Assembly (NCBI RefSeq): GCF_028453695.1
Contig: NC_135776.1
Location: 9,370,663-9,434,662, forward strand
DNA: 64,000 nucleotides
From: Augochlora pura
Lineage: Eukaryota; Arthropoda; Insecta; Hymenoptera; Halictidae
Direction: 5' to 3'
Positions 47,673-59,168 of this stretch are shown here, in pieces. Below the pieces are notes generated by a model. That model did not search any database and was not told the DNA's origin. It was given only the letters and a program-made list of their open reading frames with translations. Made by a program: the position numbers and the translations under genes. Positions within the stretch are counted from its first letter, which is position 1; the number at the start of each line of letters is the position of its first letter.

Positions 47673-50639
47673 ATCATCTTACAAAGACTCGTTAAAATCG
47701 TACAATCGGGGCCCTTCCTTTGACAGTGCAGATGCTAGCGACTATACCAAGCGGCTACAAAGGTTAGACTTTAGGTAGAATACTTTACCACTTCGATCAT
47801 TGTGTGAATTCCTACAACTCTTTCTAGTGAACGGTTTCAGTGGTTTATCCGATGGTGGCGTTTCAAATTCTGTGATCTCTTGCTTCACGTCACAACGTAA
47901 GAAATTAGATGCCGAGTTAGTGAACAAGCTTTCCGACGGTTGGTGACCGTTTGTTTGAATAGAGTCTGATAACGTGAACACATTTTCGATTTTCCACGGG
48001 CAGATCTCCAGCGAGGAACTGAAACAGATCGAAGTGCATTTAGTTGAAATGCAATGGACCAACGCGCGTGGCGATTGGTGAACCGCTTTTTTAAAGTCTT
48101 TTAACCCTTTCATTATTGAAGTTTATACCGCTGGAGTATATTATATTACATGATGGTAGGTGATCGGCTTAGCGTGACTCTAACGTGTTTTCGGAACTGA
48201 GGGATAGGAGAGTGTGAAAGGTCTTGAACAAAATCTACGCTTGCTGGTTAGCTCTTAACCCAGGCGATTTATTGGTGAACTTTTACAGGGCGGGATTCAC
48301 TCCCTGTAGCCTCCTTCGTCGCCTTCTCTGGCGCGGTCTGTTTGGCCCAGGTGCCGCTCCAGGTCCGGGTGGCCTTTGAATTCTAGAAATAAGAAATATT
48401 GACCTCCAGCAAAATTAATAAAGTTGTTAGCGAGAAGGGGGGCCACTCAGTCGTTAAACCGTACCGAGTGAGCCAGCTGTTTGGCCGCACCGATGCCTCT
48501 TCGAAAAGACAAGGAAAGCATTCGGCGACGAGCGCGTGGAATCGTACGTTGTTTCCGAAACCACGGTCTCGCCCTCTCTAGACAAGGACAACCGATGTCT
48601 CGTCGTGTATATTTCGACGGTCGACAAACGGCCCCGCTACGCAGATTCGGAATATTCCGTCGAATTTGCGGGCAGTCCTGGCCAGAGAGATGCACTTCTG
48701 TTCAGCACTCGTCTACTGGAGGTCCTAAATCTCCAGCAGATCTGCTCCATGAGCGACACGACGTTGGCTCTCTGATCGAAACTCTCACTCCTATTCCGAG
48801 GTGCACGGGCCTCGAGGAGCAACGGGGAGAGGGAAGGCTTCTAGGATCTGCAGCTTCCATGCCAAGCCCAATACATCCCGTTGAGCAGTGCCGTGGTTTA
48901 ACAACTGCCGGAGCTCGATCACTAGGCAAGGGTAGGTCGTGCAGCTCCCACAGCTTGCCTAACGTGGGTGTGGAACGTTACGTTCTCACAACCTTGGATG
49001 GATTCCATCTATTCGTGGATCCACCCAAGAGAAACCACACAGCGGGACCACGTCTATTCGTTGGTCCTCGCCGGACGCCGTATACTACAAACAGAAGTGC
49101 AAGACAGTTGCTCAAATTGAATTCAACTGTCTAGCGAGTCAGGGAAAGATTGTTAAAGCGACCCGATCGTTCTGCATGTGCACTGTAAAAGTACAGAACG
49201 GGCAGAACTAGGACTGTTCGCTTATCACCTGATTTCTCTGTAACGGCACTACAGACTCACAGCTCGAGCACAGCAATAATGCAGGCCGAGTGGAGGGTGT
49301 AGACTTTATTCCTCTCATTGTGCTGGAGAAAGCACAGCACAACTAGAGTTACTTTTCGGTAGATGGAACGCGAACGGAATGCATATTCATGGTTACTTAA
49401 CCTTACCGACAGCTGGATTAGGTTGCTCCCAGATAATATCCTCTGGTAACCTCTTTTCCTTCGATGCACGAAAAGGATGGCACTCGCAAACCGACGTGTC
49501 ACTTTCAAGGTTCACAGCACTAACTCTTCTTCGCACCACGAGCGGAGGTGACCGCGAAGAGCAGCTTCGGGTACCGTCGCGGTGCATCGGCTAAATTCGG
49601 GAAGTTAGCGTTGCCGTTCTAACTTGCCGATTCCCTCTCTCCCTCTCTATACCTGGTTACCAGGCAAATACGGTGACCGTTAAATTTACCTTGTCCTTTG
49701 TCTATCGTTCCGATTTTGATATCGACTCTATTATCGTTCGTTTTTGCCGAGGTCGCCGAGTCGAAGATTTCGACTGAGAATCGTGACTCCAAACGTTCTC
49801 CGGCAAAAACTAACTCCGATAAAAACTTCGTATCGCTTTCGAGAAATTCGCTTCGAAAATTAACGCGATATTTAAACAACATGAAATTCTCTTTATTTCA
49901 AAGAATGTTCCCCCGAAATTACATTGTTCTCCCGGGAGTATTATATTACATTGGAGGTTATGTTACATCAACCAGGTATATTATATTATATTACAGTCTG
50001 TTACATTACATTATATTACGCTATATTTGTGGGAGATAGAAATATCGACACCTACTTTTGTTCAACTTAATTATAATATCGTATAGCAACGTCCTACGAC
50101 TTAAACAACAATGGTAACAATTAAAACAACACAATGACTGTATCCACAACGACACTACGACAACGCACAAGTTTGCAGGGCGACGTTTCTCTCACGAAAG
50201 CCTCTATCGTTTCTCCGTCAGCCCTTCCAATCTCGCAGTCTTTTCTCTCGTTATCTCATCATTCTCTCTCTCTCTCTCTCTTTCCTTATTTTTCTTTCAC
50301 TTGCTGACGCTTTATCTTTCGATTACGCAGGACTTCGAGGAACCTAAGTCAGAGCTGGTTAATCTGAATCATTACGGGCGAAGCTACGGAGCAACACTAG
50401 GCCCTAGATGTTAACCCCTTCCCGTGCTTTAACGAGTCTGACTCGTGATGAAGATATTGGCCCAAACATGAATATGACGAGCCAGGCTCGCTAATATAAA
50501 CATTTGGAATATTAGTTCCTATCAGTACACCACGAAAAAGTTAGTTGCGATTCATACAGTTGCTGTTATAAAACAGTTTAGTTATTGAAATTTAATAAAC
50601 CCCTATACAATGTAAAATACACAAGTTTTAAATGAAAGC

Positions 50640-51375
50640 AATCATAACGAATCCAGTACAATCTATACTCTACTGACTTTGCTGATGCACTGCCCGAGGT
50701 CGAGGAAAATTGTGGACCTTTTATACCCCGAAAATTGTTTAAATACAGTGGCCAAACGTGGCCATGTGTTAGGGTTCCCACGATTTTCCGGCAATTAGGT
50801 GCGGTGATTTTTCTAATATACAGGATGTACTAAAATTATTTATACTCCGGGAAGTGAGGGGTTCCTGAGGATATTTCAAGTAACCATTTCCGTTGCGAAA
50901 ATACAATCCGCAGCTTTGTTATCGAGTTATTAACAAAAACGAGAATTCTCGTTTTTCGATAAGAATATGATAATGTACAAAATTTCATAAATATTATCAC
51001 TATCTGTATATACAAAATGTGGTATCTTGAACGCTAATGGAAAAAGCAGACTTTGTTCTGAAGAAGCGGAGATAAGCAGTTTCTGGAGCGACGCACGAAC
51101 AATATAAATAATGTTGGGTGGTTTCTCAGAGGGTTAAAAATGTACATGTTTGTCAAGTGCGAATCTTGCAATGTAAATTTCATTAATATTATACGTTAAT
51201 ATAACAATAATATTGTTACTATTATATAATATATTATTATTATTATTATATATTAATTACAATAAAATAAGAAATGGTTGAAGATTGCAATGTTCAACCT
51301 GGTAATTGCAATCTTCCACATTTTATTTCTTATAGAATATATCAATCTTGTTTTCAATGGTATTTAATTTATTTT
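50640..51375. repeat. Inverted-repeat arm 2, LTR-like, carrying a foldback insertion
   Basis: Reverse-complement homolog of 43480-43990, about 7 kb away. On the minus strand it has the same CCCGGAAAATCGTGGG-like, TATAAAAGG and CAGCAAAGTCAG sequence of motifs. It is longer than arm 1 mainly because the half-foldback element at 50814-50975 is inserted in it. Confidence 0.65.
50814..50975. mobile_element. Foldback repeat, copy 4 (half element)
   Basis: Starts ATACAGGATGTACTAAAATT and runs through GGTTCCTGAGGATATTTCAA to GAGTTATTAACAAAAACGAG; the other arm is missing. Nearly identical in order to the reverse complement of the right arm of copy 5. Confidence 0.8.
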
Positions 51376-51681
51376 AACATTGAAACTACAGTTGCGGACA
51401 AAATTGAGTGGACAGACAGCGGAAATGGTTACAAATAAAATTTAGTTGAACTGAAAATTGATAAGGAAGCCTCTGATTATTTTCTGAAAACCTATCGTAC
51501 TGCCTAAAATGCTAAAATAAATACGTTCGTTGCACTAGACGTTATTTACAAATGTTTATTAAAAGATAAAATTTAAATCCGACTGATTCGTGTCATTTTT
51601 TCTGTCTCTCTTCTCGAAAAACCACTTATCCTAGTTTATGCTGTGCGTCAACGCATCCAAGCGGATTCTATATCAAATTAG

Positions 51682-52762
51682 TCAGTGTCGCTTGGCATGT
51701 CCGAACTTTTCAAGAACGTCTTTAACTATATATTTGATCGATACCGGTGGCAGGGGTGGCTGTGGACCAGGGTGCAACCTCTTCCTGTGATCGCGCAGCC
51801 CCGACTTCCTCGACAATTGTTGCCCGCAGATATCGCAAATATACGGCTTCTTGCCGGCGTGGGCGAGCAGATGCAGCTGCAAGTCCCTCACCTTGCGCAA
51901 GGACTTGCCACAGATGCGACACGTGTTCGGCTTCTTGTCGGAATGCATCTGCATGTGCGCGGCGTACTTGAAGTCCCGAATCTGTTTGCCGCATTTCGGA
52001 CACGGTATGGTCGCCCTCTTCGAGATTTCCGAGTGCCATCGCGTGTGTCTCTCCAAGGACTCTTGCGACTCGAGGGTGCGCTTGCACCTTTTGCATTGAA
52101 ACGGCTGGTCGCCGTGCTTGCTCTTGATATGGTTGACGAGGGACTTGTGGTGTTTCAGCACGGCGCCGCAGACGAGGCACTTCGTGAGCGAGTGCTCCTG
52201 GTTCATGTGCAGGGTCATGTCGCCCTTGACCTTGAACTCCCTCGGACAGTACTCGCAGACGTACGCGTACTTGTCCGTGTGCTGGCGGGCGATGTGCTCC
52301 GTCAGCGTCGTCTTGTTGCGCGTCTTGAAGTCGCAGTCGGTGCAAGTGTACTGGTACTTCTCCACCGGCGCGGAGACCGGAAGTCCGTGCTTCTCTTTCA
52401 CGTGCAAGATTATCTCCAGCTTCGTCCGGAAGATCGCCGTGCAAATGCTGCACGGATACCTGTACGACATCATGTGGTGCCGCAGGTGGTACTTTTGGTA
52501 GAACACCTTGCCGCATCGGTCGCAGTACAAGGGTCTGCAGCCCTTACCGTTGCAGGGCGTCTGAGATTGATTCGATGGCAAGGAACTCGCAGTCTCTTCT
52601 TTTTTAGGGTTGGAGATACTATTTTTAGGGTTCGAGAGTGAGTTTTCGGGACGACGGAGGATGTACGCTTGCGCAGGTACTGCCAATGTGTACACGTTTT
52701 GGATGTTCCATTGACAGAAATCGTACATGTTGTGGACGTCGCTGAGGGGGTCCAGCGATGAT
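51682..52762 (-). CDS. C2H2 zinc-finger unit D, nine fingers, terminal exon
   Basis: Predicted nuclear DNA-binding protein. A single exon entered by a TTCTAG acceptor in the shared phase gives 359 aa; an in-frame ATG is the twelfth codon (348 aa from there), so upstream coding exons are possible but not obligatory. Order: a non-conserved linker of about 80 aa starting SSLDPL; a first finger whose distal His pair is irregular (CDRCGKVF... with HHMM); eight further C2H2 fingers; then the tail HPGPQPPLPPVSIKYIVKDV. Linkers are short and mostly not TGEKP. Closest relative is unit C, then E and F. A minus-strand AATAAA lies 122 bases past the stop. Confidence 0.85.
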
Positions 52763-55172
52763 CTAGAACAGATAATAGTGCATTTTGTTGGGGCGTGATG
52801 GGTTGCAACGATGCGCGGGGGATAAGGTAATTACATTGTTTGTAATGGTTTAGAGGGTGAGCTTAACGATAGAGTGATATTAGAGAAATTGTTTTCGAAA
52901 TTTTCAGTGACACTTCTTTTTTCTTATCTAGCAGACAGATTTTTATACAATAAATCGAGATTGGGAGGGATTTTATACTTTTTATTATTTCTAGTATCAT
53001 TTTATTTGTCACTGTTGTTTAACAATAAATCTACCGTGGTCAAGGTTCCCTATTTTATAATTACTAGAACGATTGAGACAGTTTTATGGAAAAATAAATT
53101 ATATTGTTGAAGCAACTATTCTAATAAAAATTGTGGGAAATAGATTGGATATTTTTATTCTTATTAGGTAATGCTTGGTAGTCAATTTTATTTAGTGTTA
53201 GATATTTGTTTAGTGTTAAACAAATTTTGTATCATGTATAATATTGCATTCGTTTATGTATATTAGAATTAGGAGCTAACGGGAAATATTATTTATTTTA
53301 AAATATCAGTGGCTATGTATAAACAATTATGAATAATACAGTCTTGACATAAGTTAACCCTTTATAGTCAAATGGTGATTCTAGGACAAGTCAATTTCAT
53401 GTAAAATAATCGATAAATCATGTAAAATGGAAATACCATAGATGAGGGTAACTATTTTATAATTCTAGATAAAATGGCTTCAAGTGTGAAGGGTTAATAA
53501 TAGATCATATTACTATAATGATAGATTATTACTGATAATATTATTATATTATATTACTACAGTAATAGAATTATATTAATTATTGTAGATTAAAGAAACT
53601 ATGTTGAAATTTTAGATAAAATGGCATCGAGTGCAAAGGGTTAGTAATAGTAATCTATTCTTATAATAATGTTATTGTACTATACCATTATAATAACAGA
53701 TTAATGATAATATTATTATATTACATTATTATAGTAATAGATTATTATTAATAATTTTTTTATATCAACTGCTGCAGATCAGAGAAACTATGTTGCAGTT
53801 CGAGATCAAATAGCTTCAAGTGCAAAGGGTTGAATATTAAAATTCGGATGCCATCGACAATTAAACACATTTGAAAAAAAATATAAGTAATTGAATGGAG
53901 AAAAATTGACAAAAATTTCAGACAAAGAAAACAATTTATAAAATCAGTTTTAACGAAGATCTAACAAATTCGATGCCACATAATTGTTTTAACATATAAA
54001 TGTTTAGCTGTGTGTCATTTCCATACTGAGGCCTTGGAATTATATATTTATTTTACCCATAAATATATTCAAATATTTATGCAGTACTTTTTATTTACAT
54101 TATCTACAAAGTGATCTATATAATTATTTTCATAGGATTTAGGCAAGATCAACATGATCTATAAAAGGGTGAACTTAATTTTAAAAAAGTCTACGTCTCA
54201 TAGATTTTCCGCCGAGTTACAGTGTTAATCGTTTCAGTAAGACAATTTATTTATACAATTCTGATATCGAATAATATGCATTCGTACATTTTTACACTAT
54301 TTACAAAAAAGAATTGACAGGAATCACTTCTGTAAATTAAATATGAACGTCCATTCCACGATGCATGCTGCAAGTAACGAAAACGATGTACATACCACTA
54401 GTGAGCGACACATTATATAATATATAATATAAAAGTGACTCCTGTTAATAATCGTAGATTATGCAAAATGTTATAACTTTTTTAGAAGAGGACGAATAAT
54501 TATTGGCAAACAATTATGGCAATAACTATATTCTAGTAGATTGATTCTTTTATCATCTAAAAAATATTCAAATCGTTATCAGTTGAGTTTCAAAAAACAC
54601 CATTACATTTTAAAATTAAAATGCAAAATGGGGCCAAATACTTAAAAAGCCTCTAAATATTTATCTAAACATCTCAACAAAATTTAAATTGCTCTCAGAT
54701 GAGTTCTAAAAAAGTTGTTACATTTTAAAAGTGTCTAAATATTTAAAAACTGTCAAAATATTTAAAAAGTGTCTGAATATTACTGCGACTCGCTGTACAC
54801 TTTATCCTATCGTCTACTCATATTTCAGCTTCGTCTTATCAGTCGTGAGTCAGCACCCCTGCCGTACAAAACACCCTAATGTATTCGCGTATTTCACGTC
54901 CTTTTACTCTGCATATCTATAAGTCTTGAGAAAGTTTTTCTAATTATAATCTTGACAAAACCTTGGCATATCTTTGACATAACCTTGGTCGTCGCAAGAC
55001 AAGTCGATAAGCTCTGCTCTGCAGTCTGCCTTCAAAATCACTATTGTGATTCGCTCTTTATTGATGTCGTCTTCTTGGCGCCATATTGACATAATTTAAA
55101 CATAACATTAGTATAAATTCGGTCATCGCAGAGCACCGATAATCTCTGCTGTACAATCTATCTTCCCAATCA
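52763..55172. other. Spacer between units D and E
   Basis: AT-rich; no exon recognised. It includes a TTAA-type MITE whose right end is repeated (53354-53832). Open frames near 52874 and 54731 have no family signal. Confidence 0.55.
53354..53832. repeat. TTAA-type MITE with reiterated right end
   Basis: A 144-bp unit runs from TTAACCCTTTATAGTC (53354) to GCTTCAAGTGTGAAGGGTTAA (53497). Its right-end motif then recurs at 53608-53643 and 53798-53832, each preceded by similar AT-rich sequence with AGAAACTATGTTG. This looks like a MITE end growing into a short satellite. Confidence 0.68.
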
Positions 55173-56256
55173 CTATTGCAATTCGATCTTTACCGAACTC
55201 GTCCTCTTGTTACCATACTTCTTAGTAAACTCTTGAACAATCTCCTTTACCGACATAACCGGAAGCGGCGGCAACGGACCCTCGTGACGCTTCCGATGGC
55301 AGATCAAGCCTGGCTTCTGTGCGAAAGCCTGGCCGCATATATCGCAAACATACGGCTTTTTGCCGGTGTGTATGAGGACGTGCTGTTCCATGGCGGTTAG
55401 CCTCGAAAACGACCTCCCGCAAGCTGGACACGCGTAAGGCTTCAGCCCCGTGTGCAACTGCATGTGCCTGTCGATGGTGTCACCGCGGATCGTCTTGCCA
55501 CACGTCGGACACACCACCTTGTCTCTCTCCTTGTGCCAGAGCACGTGCTGGTCCAGTCTCTCCTGAGTAGACAAGCATCGCTTGCATATGCTGCACTCGA
55601 AAGGGTGTTTGTCGTGCCTGTACCTTATATGGTGCTGCAGGCCATTGGCGCTTTTGTAAGAATTACCGCAAACGGAGCATATCACAGCGGGCGCCTTGCT
55701 ATGCACCTGGTTGGTGTGCTGTCGCAGGTCGTTCTTCAGCTTGAAGTTCTTCCGGCAGATCGTGCAGCTGTGGGGGTAGCCGCTGGTATGCTTGCGGATG
55801 ATGTGCTGCTTCAACGTCCCTTTGTTCGACGTCCTGAACTCGCACGAGGTGCACGGGTACATCGCCGCCTCGTCCAATCCGTGCTTTTCTATGCAGTGCG
55901 TGTTCAAGTCTCTTATCAGTCGAAAAACCTTCGCACAGTAGCTGCATGTGTGCTTGTACATCCTCAGGTGCACCACCAGCCGCGACTTGCGGAGAAAGTC
56001 TTTGCCACAGTGGTCGCATTTTAGAGGACCACTCGATCCTATCTTCGACGTTTTCTGCTGCAAGGGTATCGTCTTTTCTATAACTTCTCTCGAATTTGAG
56101 GCGAGAACAGAATGGTGATATTTTTGCTTAACGATTGCTTTTCCGAGTGATCGGTCTACGTTCAATTCTGCACGGTGTGTTAGAGCGGGTTTCAGATTGA
56201 TCTTCCAGTATCTCTTCGCGCTGGTGGTGATCGTCAGAGGATCTACTGCTGAGAGA
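55173..56256 (-). CDS. C2H2 zinc-finger unit E, nine fingers, terminal exon, start not found
   Basis: Predicted nuclear DNA-binding protein. The exon is entered by a TTGTTTTAG acceptor in the shared phase and encodes 360 aa. No ATG occurs before the first finger (the first Met is inside it), so translation must begin in an upstream exon not identified here. Order: linker starting LSAVDPL; nine C2H2 fingers, the first with an unusually wide His spacing (HLRMYKH); then the tail EGPLPPLPVMSVKEIVQEF. Fingers 4-9 are very similar to those of unit F, including CSICKRCLSTQERLDQH, CPTCGKTIRG and CGQAFAQKPGLICHRKRH. Duplication of E and F therefore looks more recent than the C/D split. Confidence 0.85.
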
Positions 56257-57245
56257 CTAAAACAAATTAAATTATGTCGAATTTGAATCAGATTTAAAGG
56301 CTGAAGTAGAATCTACGTGGTCGAAGGACTAAGCAGACTGTTTCGCGCGTTTTTCCGGAGATGTGTACGGTACGGTGAGACTCGAGTTGGAAATAATTTG
56401 GGGTGTTTGGTAGATGAAGTAGAAAACTGTTTATGTGTGTATGGTATTTGGGTCACTTGACATATTTTTATTTGTTCATGTAAATAGAGGGATTTTTAGC
56501 GAGGCAACAGAATTGCAAATAAATAATTAAATCAATGGGTAATCGCATGAGTAATTTACTCATTTAGAATAAAGTTACAGTGTTTTTAGTTGTCTATATA
56601 ATTTTAGCAACGTAAGAAGATTGTAAATGAGTAATTAAATCAATGGGTAATTGCATGAGTAATTTATTCCTTTACAATAAAGTTACATTTATTGCAAACG
56701 AGTAAATACCGACAAATGCCAAAATTTTTACAGATTAGATTATCAGACACTTACTCCTTTGAATCAGTTCTTATATTCATTTAATACTGAAATAAATGGT
56801 TTCTAATGAAATCCTTAATAGCAGAACTTTAAATAAAAGATAATCTAAAATTTCATGATTTTTATCTTCTATGCAAGATGAACAGAATACTGTATAAAAT
56901 TGATTGGTAACTGCTTTTTATTTCTCTGTTACCAAAGTTTTATAAATTGTGTATAATGGGATTTTTGTCATAACTTACATGAATATTGTCATAACTTACA
57001 TGAATATCAAAATCGACGTAAGCGCGTGACAAAAATCTTTCGAGAAACAAAAAAGTTACGATCTAGGAACGTGAGTGTGCATTCGCAAATCATTATTGCC
57101 GAGAAAAGGTCAATTTTTATTATCTTTTGGGAACATTCCGAACGTTTTAGATATAAATAATTGTTATATATTCAACGTTTGGAAGCATTTCTACATTTAT
57201 CTGTGACAGATCTTTGCTGCATAGTACTTTTTTCAATACCTACAA

Positions 57246-57492
57246 TTTCAAAGAAATTTAATTTTATTCAAATATCGAATTTTATTCGAATATTGAATTT
57301 TATTCAAATTTCGAATTTTATCCAAATGTTGAATTTTATTCGAATATTGTCTTTTACTAGAATATAGAATTTGATTCAAATATTGAGTTTTATTCAAATA
57401 TTGAATTTTATTCGATAATTGAATTTTACTCGAATATTGATTTTTATTTAAATATTGATTTTTATTCAAACATTGAATTTTATTCAAACAGT
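57246..57492. repeat. 18-bp minisatellite, about 14 units
   Basis: Imperfect tandem units of GAATTTTATTCAAATATT. Open in two frames on opposite strands only because the unit is a multiple of three, giving artefactual repetitive peptides. Confidence 0.85.
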
Positions 57493-57591
57493 TTATGAAC
57501 AATTAAATTACTTACTCGAATAAACTATTCAAATAAAATACAATAATTGGATAAAATTCAATTTTAGAATAAAATATTGCGTGAAATAATT

Positions 57592-57673
57592 AATTACAAT
57601 GCACGAAAATCTCATCGATCTAATTTACTTATTCGAATTAGATCGACGAGCTTTCTATGCATCGTAATAAATT
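57592..57673. repeat. Hairpin-forming inverted repeat
   Basis: Arms around TCATCGATCTAATT and AATTAGATCGACGA, extended outward with mismatches to AATTACAATGCA and TGCATCGTAATAAATT. Probable MITE. Confidence 0.65.
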
Positions 57674-59168
57674 ATTTCTAACACGTCGTATTAGTTAGTA
57701 AAATTTCGCTGCAAATAATATTACTGAAACGAAACGTTCCGTGTCTAAGGATTGAAAATAAATATGTTAATTGAAACAGTCAGGAGTACCAAAAAGACTC
57801 GCAACTGTTACAAAGTATAATATCGGATTTGGTTTATATTGGCTTCAGTTCATTGGAGCCGACATCTTGGTTCCGTAACCGTTAATTTGCGGTTGCTGGT
57901 TACGTTTTTGTATGGCAAACAAAAACGTTCGATATCCATAATCGCAATTTGTTAATAATATAAAACAATCCAAACGTGTGATAATATTTTTGACCTAAGT
58001 AAAGTTTATTCCGTTCGTTAATTAAGCCGTTCACTGCACAAATTGATTAACACCATATAAGAAAAAGTGGAGAATTGCGATAAAATAGTGCATATTGTCT
58101 TTTAAAATTCCCTTTGCAATTTAAACCGAAATAAATATTGTAAAATGTATAAATACAAATGTAACTTTCATCTAACGGTATATAAAATTTATAGGAACAA
58201 ATAGACAGAAGGTAATCATTAGTACGTTACCATTTTTATGTTACTGGAAGGGTTAATCGATTTGGCAAGTGAAGAAAGTAATACATTTAAATTCAATGTT
58301 TAAATTTCCAAGTTTTTTAACACAAAAAATGTAAATTATAAGATATTTTTATTAGAGATTTAAAAAAAAATAAATAATAAGAGTTCTGTTATAATATATT
58401 ATTTGTTATTTGTTATATGATATTTATTATATGTTATTCACTATTTTGCATATCCACATTATTATAAGTTTTACTCATCTCGATTATAAGGATGTAATTT
58501 TATTTTTCAAGAACCATGAACAAATTGAAAAAATGTAAATTTATAACACTGATAAAGTACATAGTAAAAGTTAAAGTATATAAAATTTAAGTTTATTCTT
58601 GGTAACAATTAATTTGACTTCACAGTAGAAGTTAAAATATACCAAATTAAGCTTCCTGCTTGATGATAATTAATCTGACTTCACACTACAAATCCACATA
58701 CATCAAATTGAACTTTCTTCTTAACAATAATTAATTTAACTTGACAAGTACTTGATTCCGCGACAATTATACTATAACCAGCTAATTTACTTAAATTCCC
58801 GTGAGATTTTACTAAAAAATTCACCGTCATCATTCATATCTAACCATTCCCATCGAGTTGCATTATTGCAACGAAATACATTACAGTACTGCGTTAATCA
58901 AAGCGACCTCGGAAAAAAAATCATTTACAATTCAATGACCGCCAAACTTTTCTCTTCTAACATTATCAATCCTAATTATCAACTAAACTTATTAGAAATA
59001 TAAAAAATGATAACTACCCCAAGTGCTTCGACCCATAAAAACGAGAAATCCATCGATTCGCCCAGCGAACGGCTCAATCACTACAGGACAACTTAGTTCG
59101 TCTCATTATACGTACCTACAACGATTCGAAATTGTTTAATTTTCCGAACGCGTATTGTAAACTGACCT

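Larger units (their letters stand above)
46124..48018 (-). pseudogene. C2H2 zinc-finger unit C: damaged paralog of unit D with interrupted first fingers
   Basis: The 5' part (48018-about 47742) is entered by the acceptor GATCTGTTTCAG and encodes a linker homologous to that of D (SSLEICPWKIENVFTL against SSLDPL...QWNIQNVYTL). Finger 1 survives only as NDRSGKVFYLKSNL against D's CDRCGKVFYQKYHL: both Cys are replaced and a stop follows. Finger 2 is also degenerate (ASFHTNAKMM against AIFRTKLEII) at the start of the 3' part. About 850 bp with a foldback element separates them. The 3' part (about 46948-46124) keeps seven intact fingers and the tail PGPQPPLPPVSVKKLV. A donor (G|GTAAAG at 47788) and weak acceptors near 46880-46950 could splice out the insertion, so the gene may be a shortened working copy rather than dead. 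No ATG precedes the linker. Confidence 0.7.
48019..51681. other. Spacer between units C and D with an unclassified GC-richer block
   Basis: About 48280-49640 is clearly less AT-rich than its surroundings, yet its open frames (60-217 codons, both strands) overlap in conflicting frames and match no recognisable domain. It may be a transposon or LTR body of unknown class. A (TC)n stretch lies near 50265-50282. The second inverted-repeat arm is at 50640-51375. Confidence 0.45.
56257..59168. other. Spacer between units E and F
   Basis: AT-rich with no recognised exon. Contains the 18-bp minisatellite (57246-57492) and a hairpin (57592-57673). An open frame near 58752 lacks family signal. Confidence 0.55.

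Noticed and set aside
48481..49134. 217-codon plus-strand frame
   Set aside because: No domain recognised, non-ATG context, and competing frames on both strands; more likely a by-product of locally high GC.
51685..52641. 318-codon plus-strand frame opposite unit D, and similar frames opposite units B, E and F
   Set aside because: Antisense shadows of zinc-finger exons; the repetitive Cys/His code gives open frames on the other strand.
57161..57502. Repetitive Asn/Ile/Leu frames on both strands
   Set aside because: Produced by an 18-bp minisatellite.
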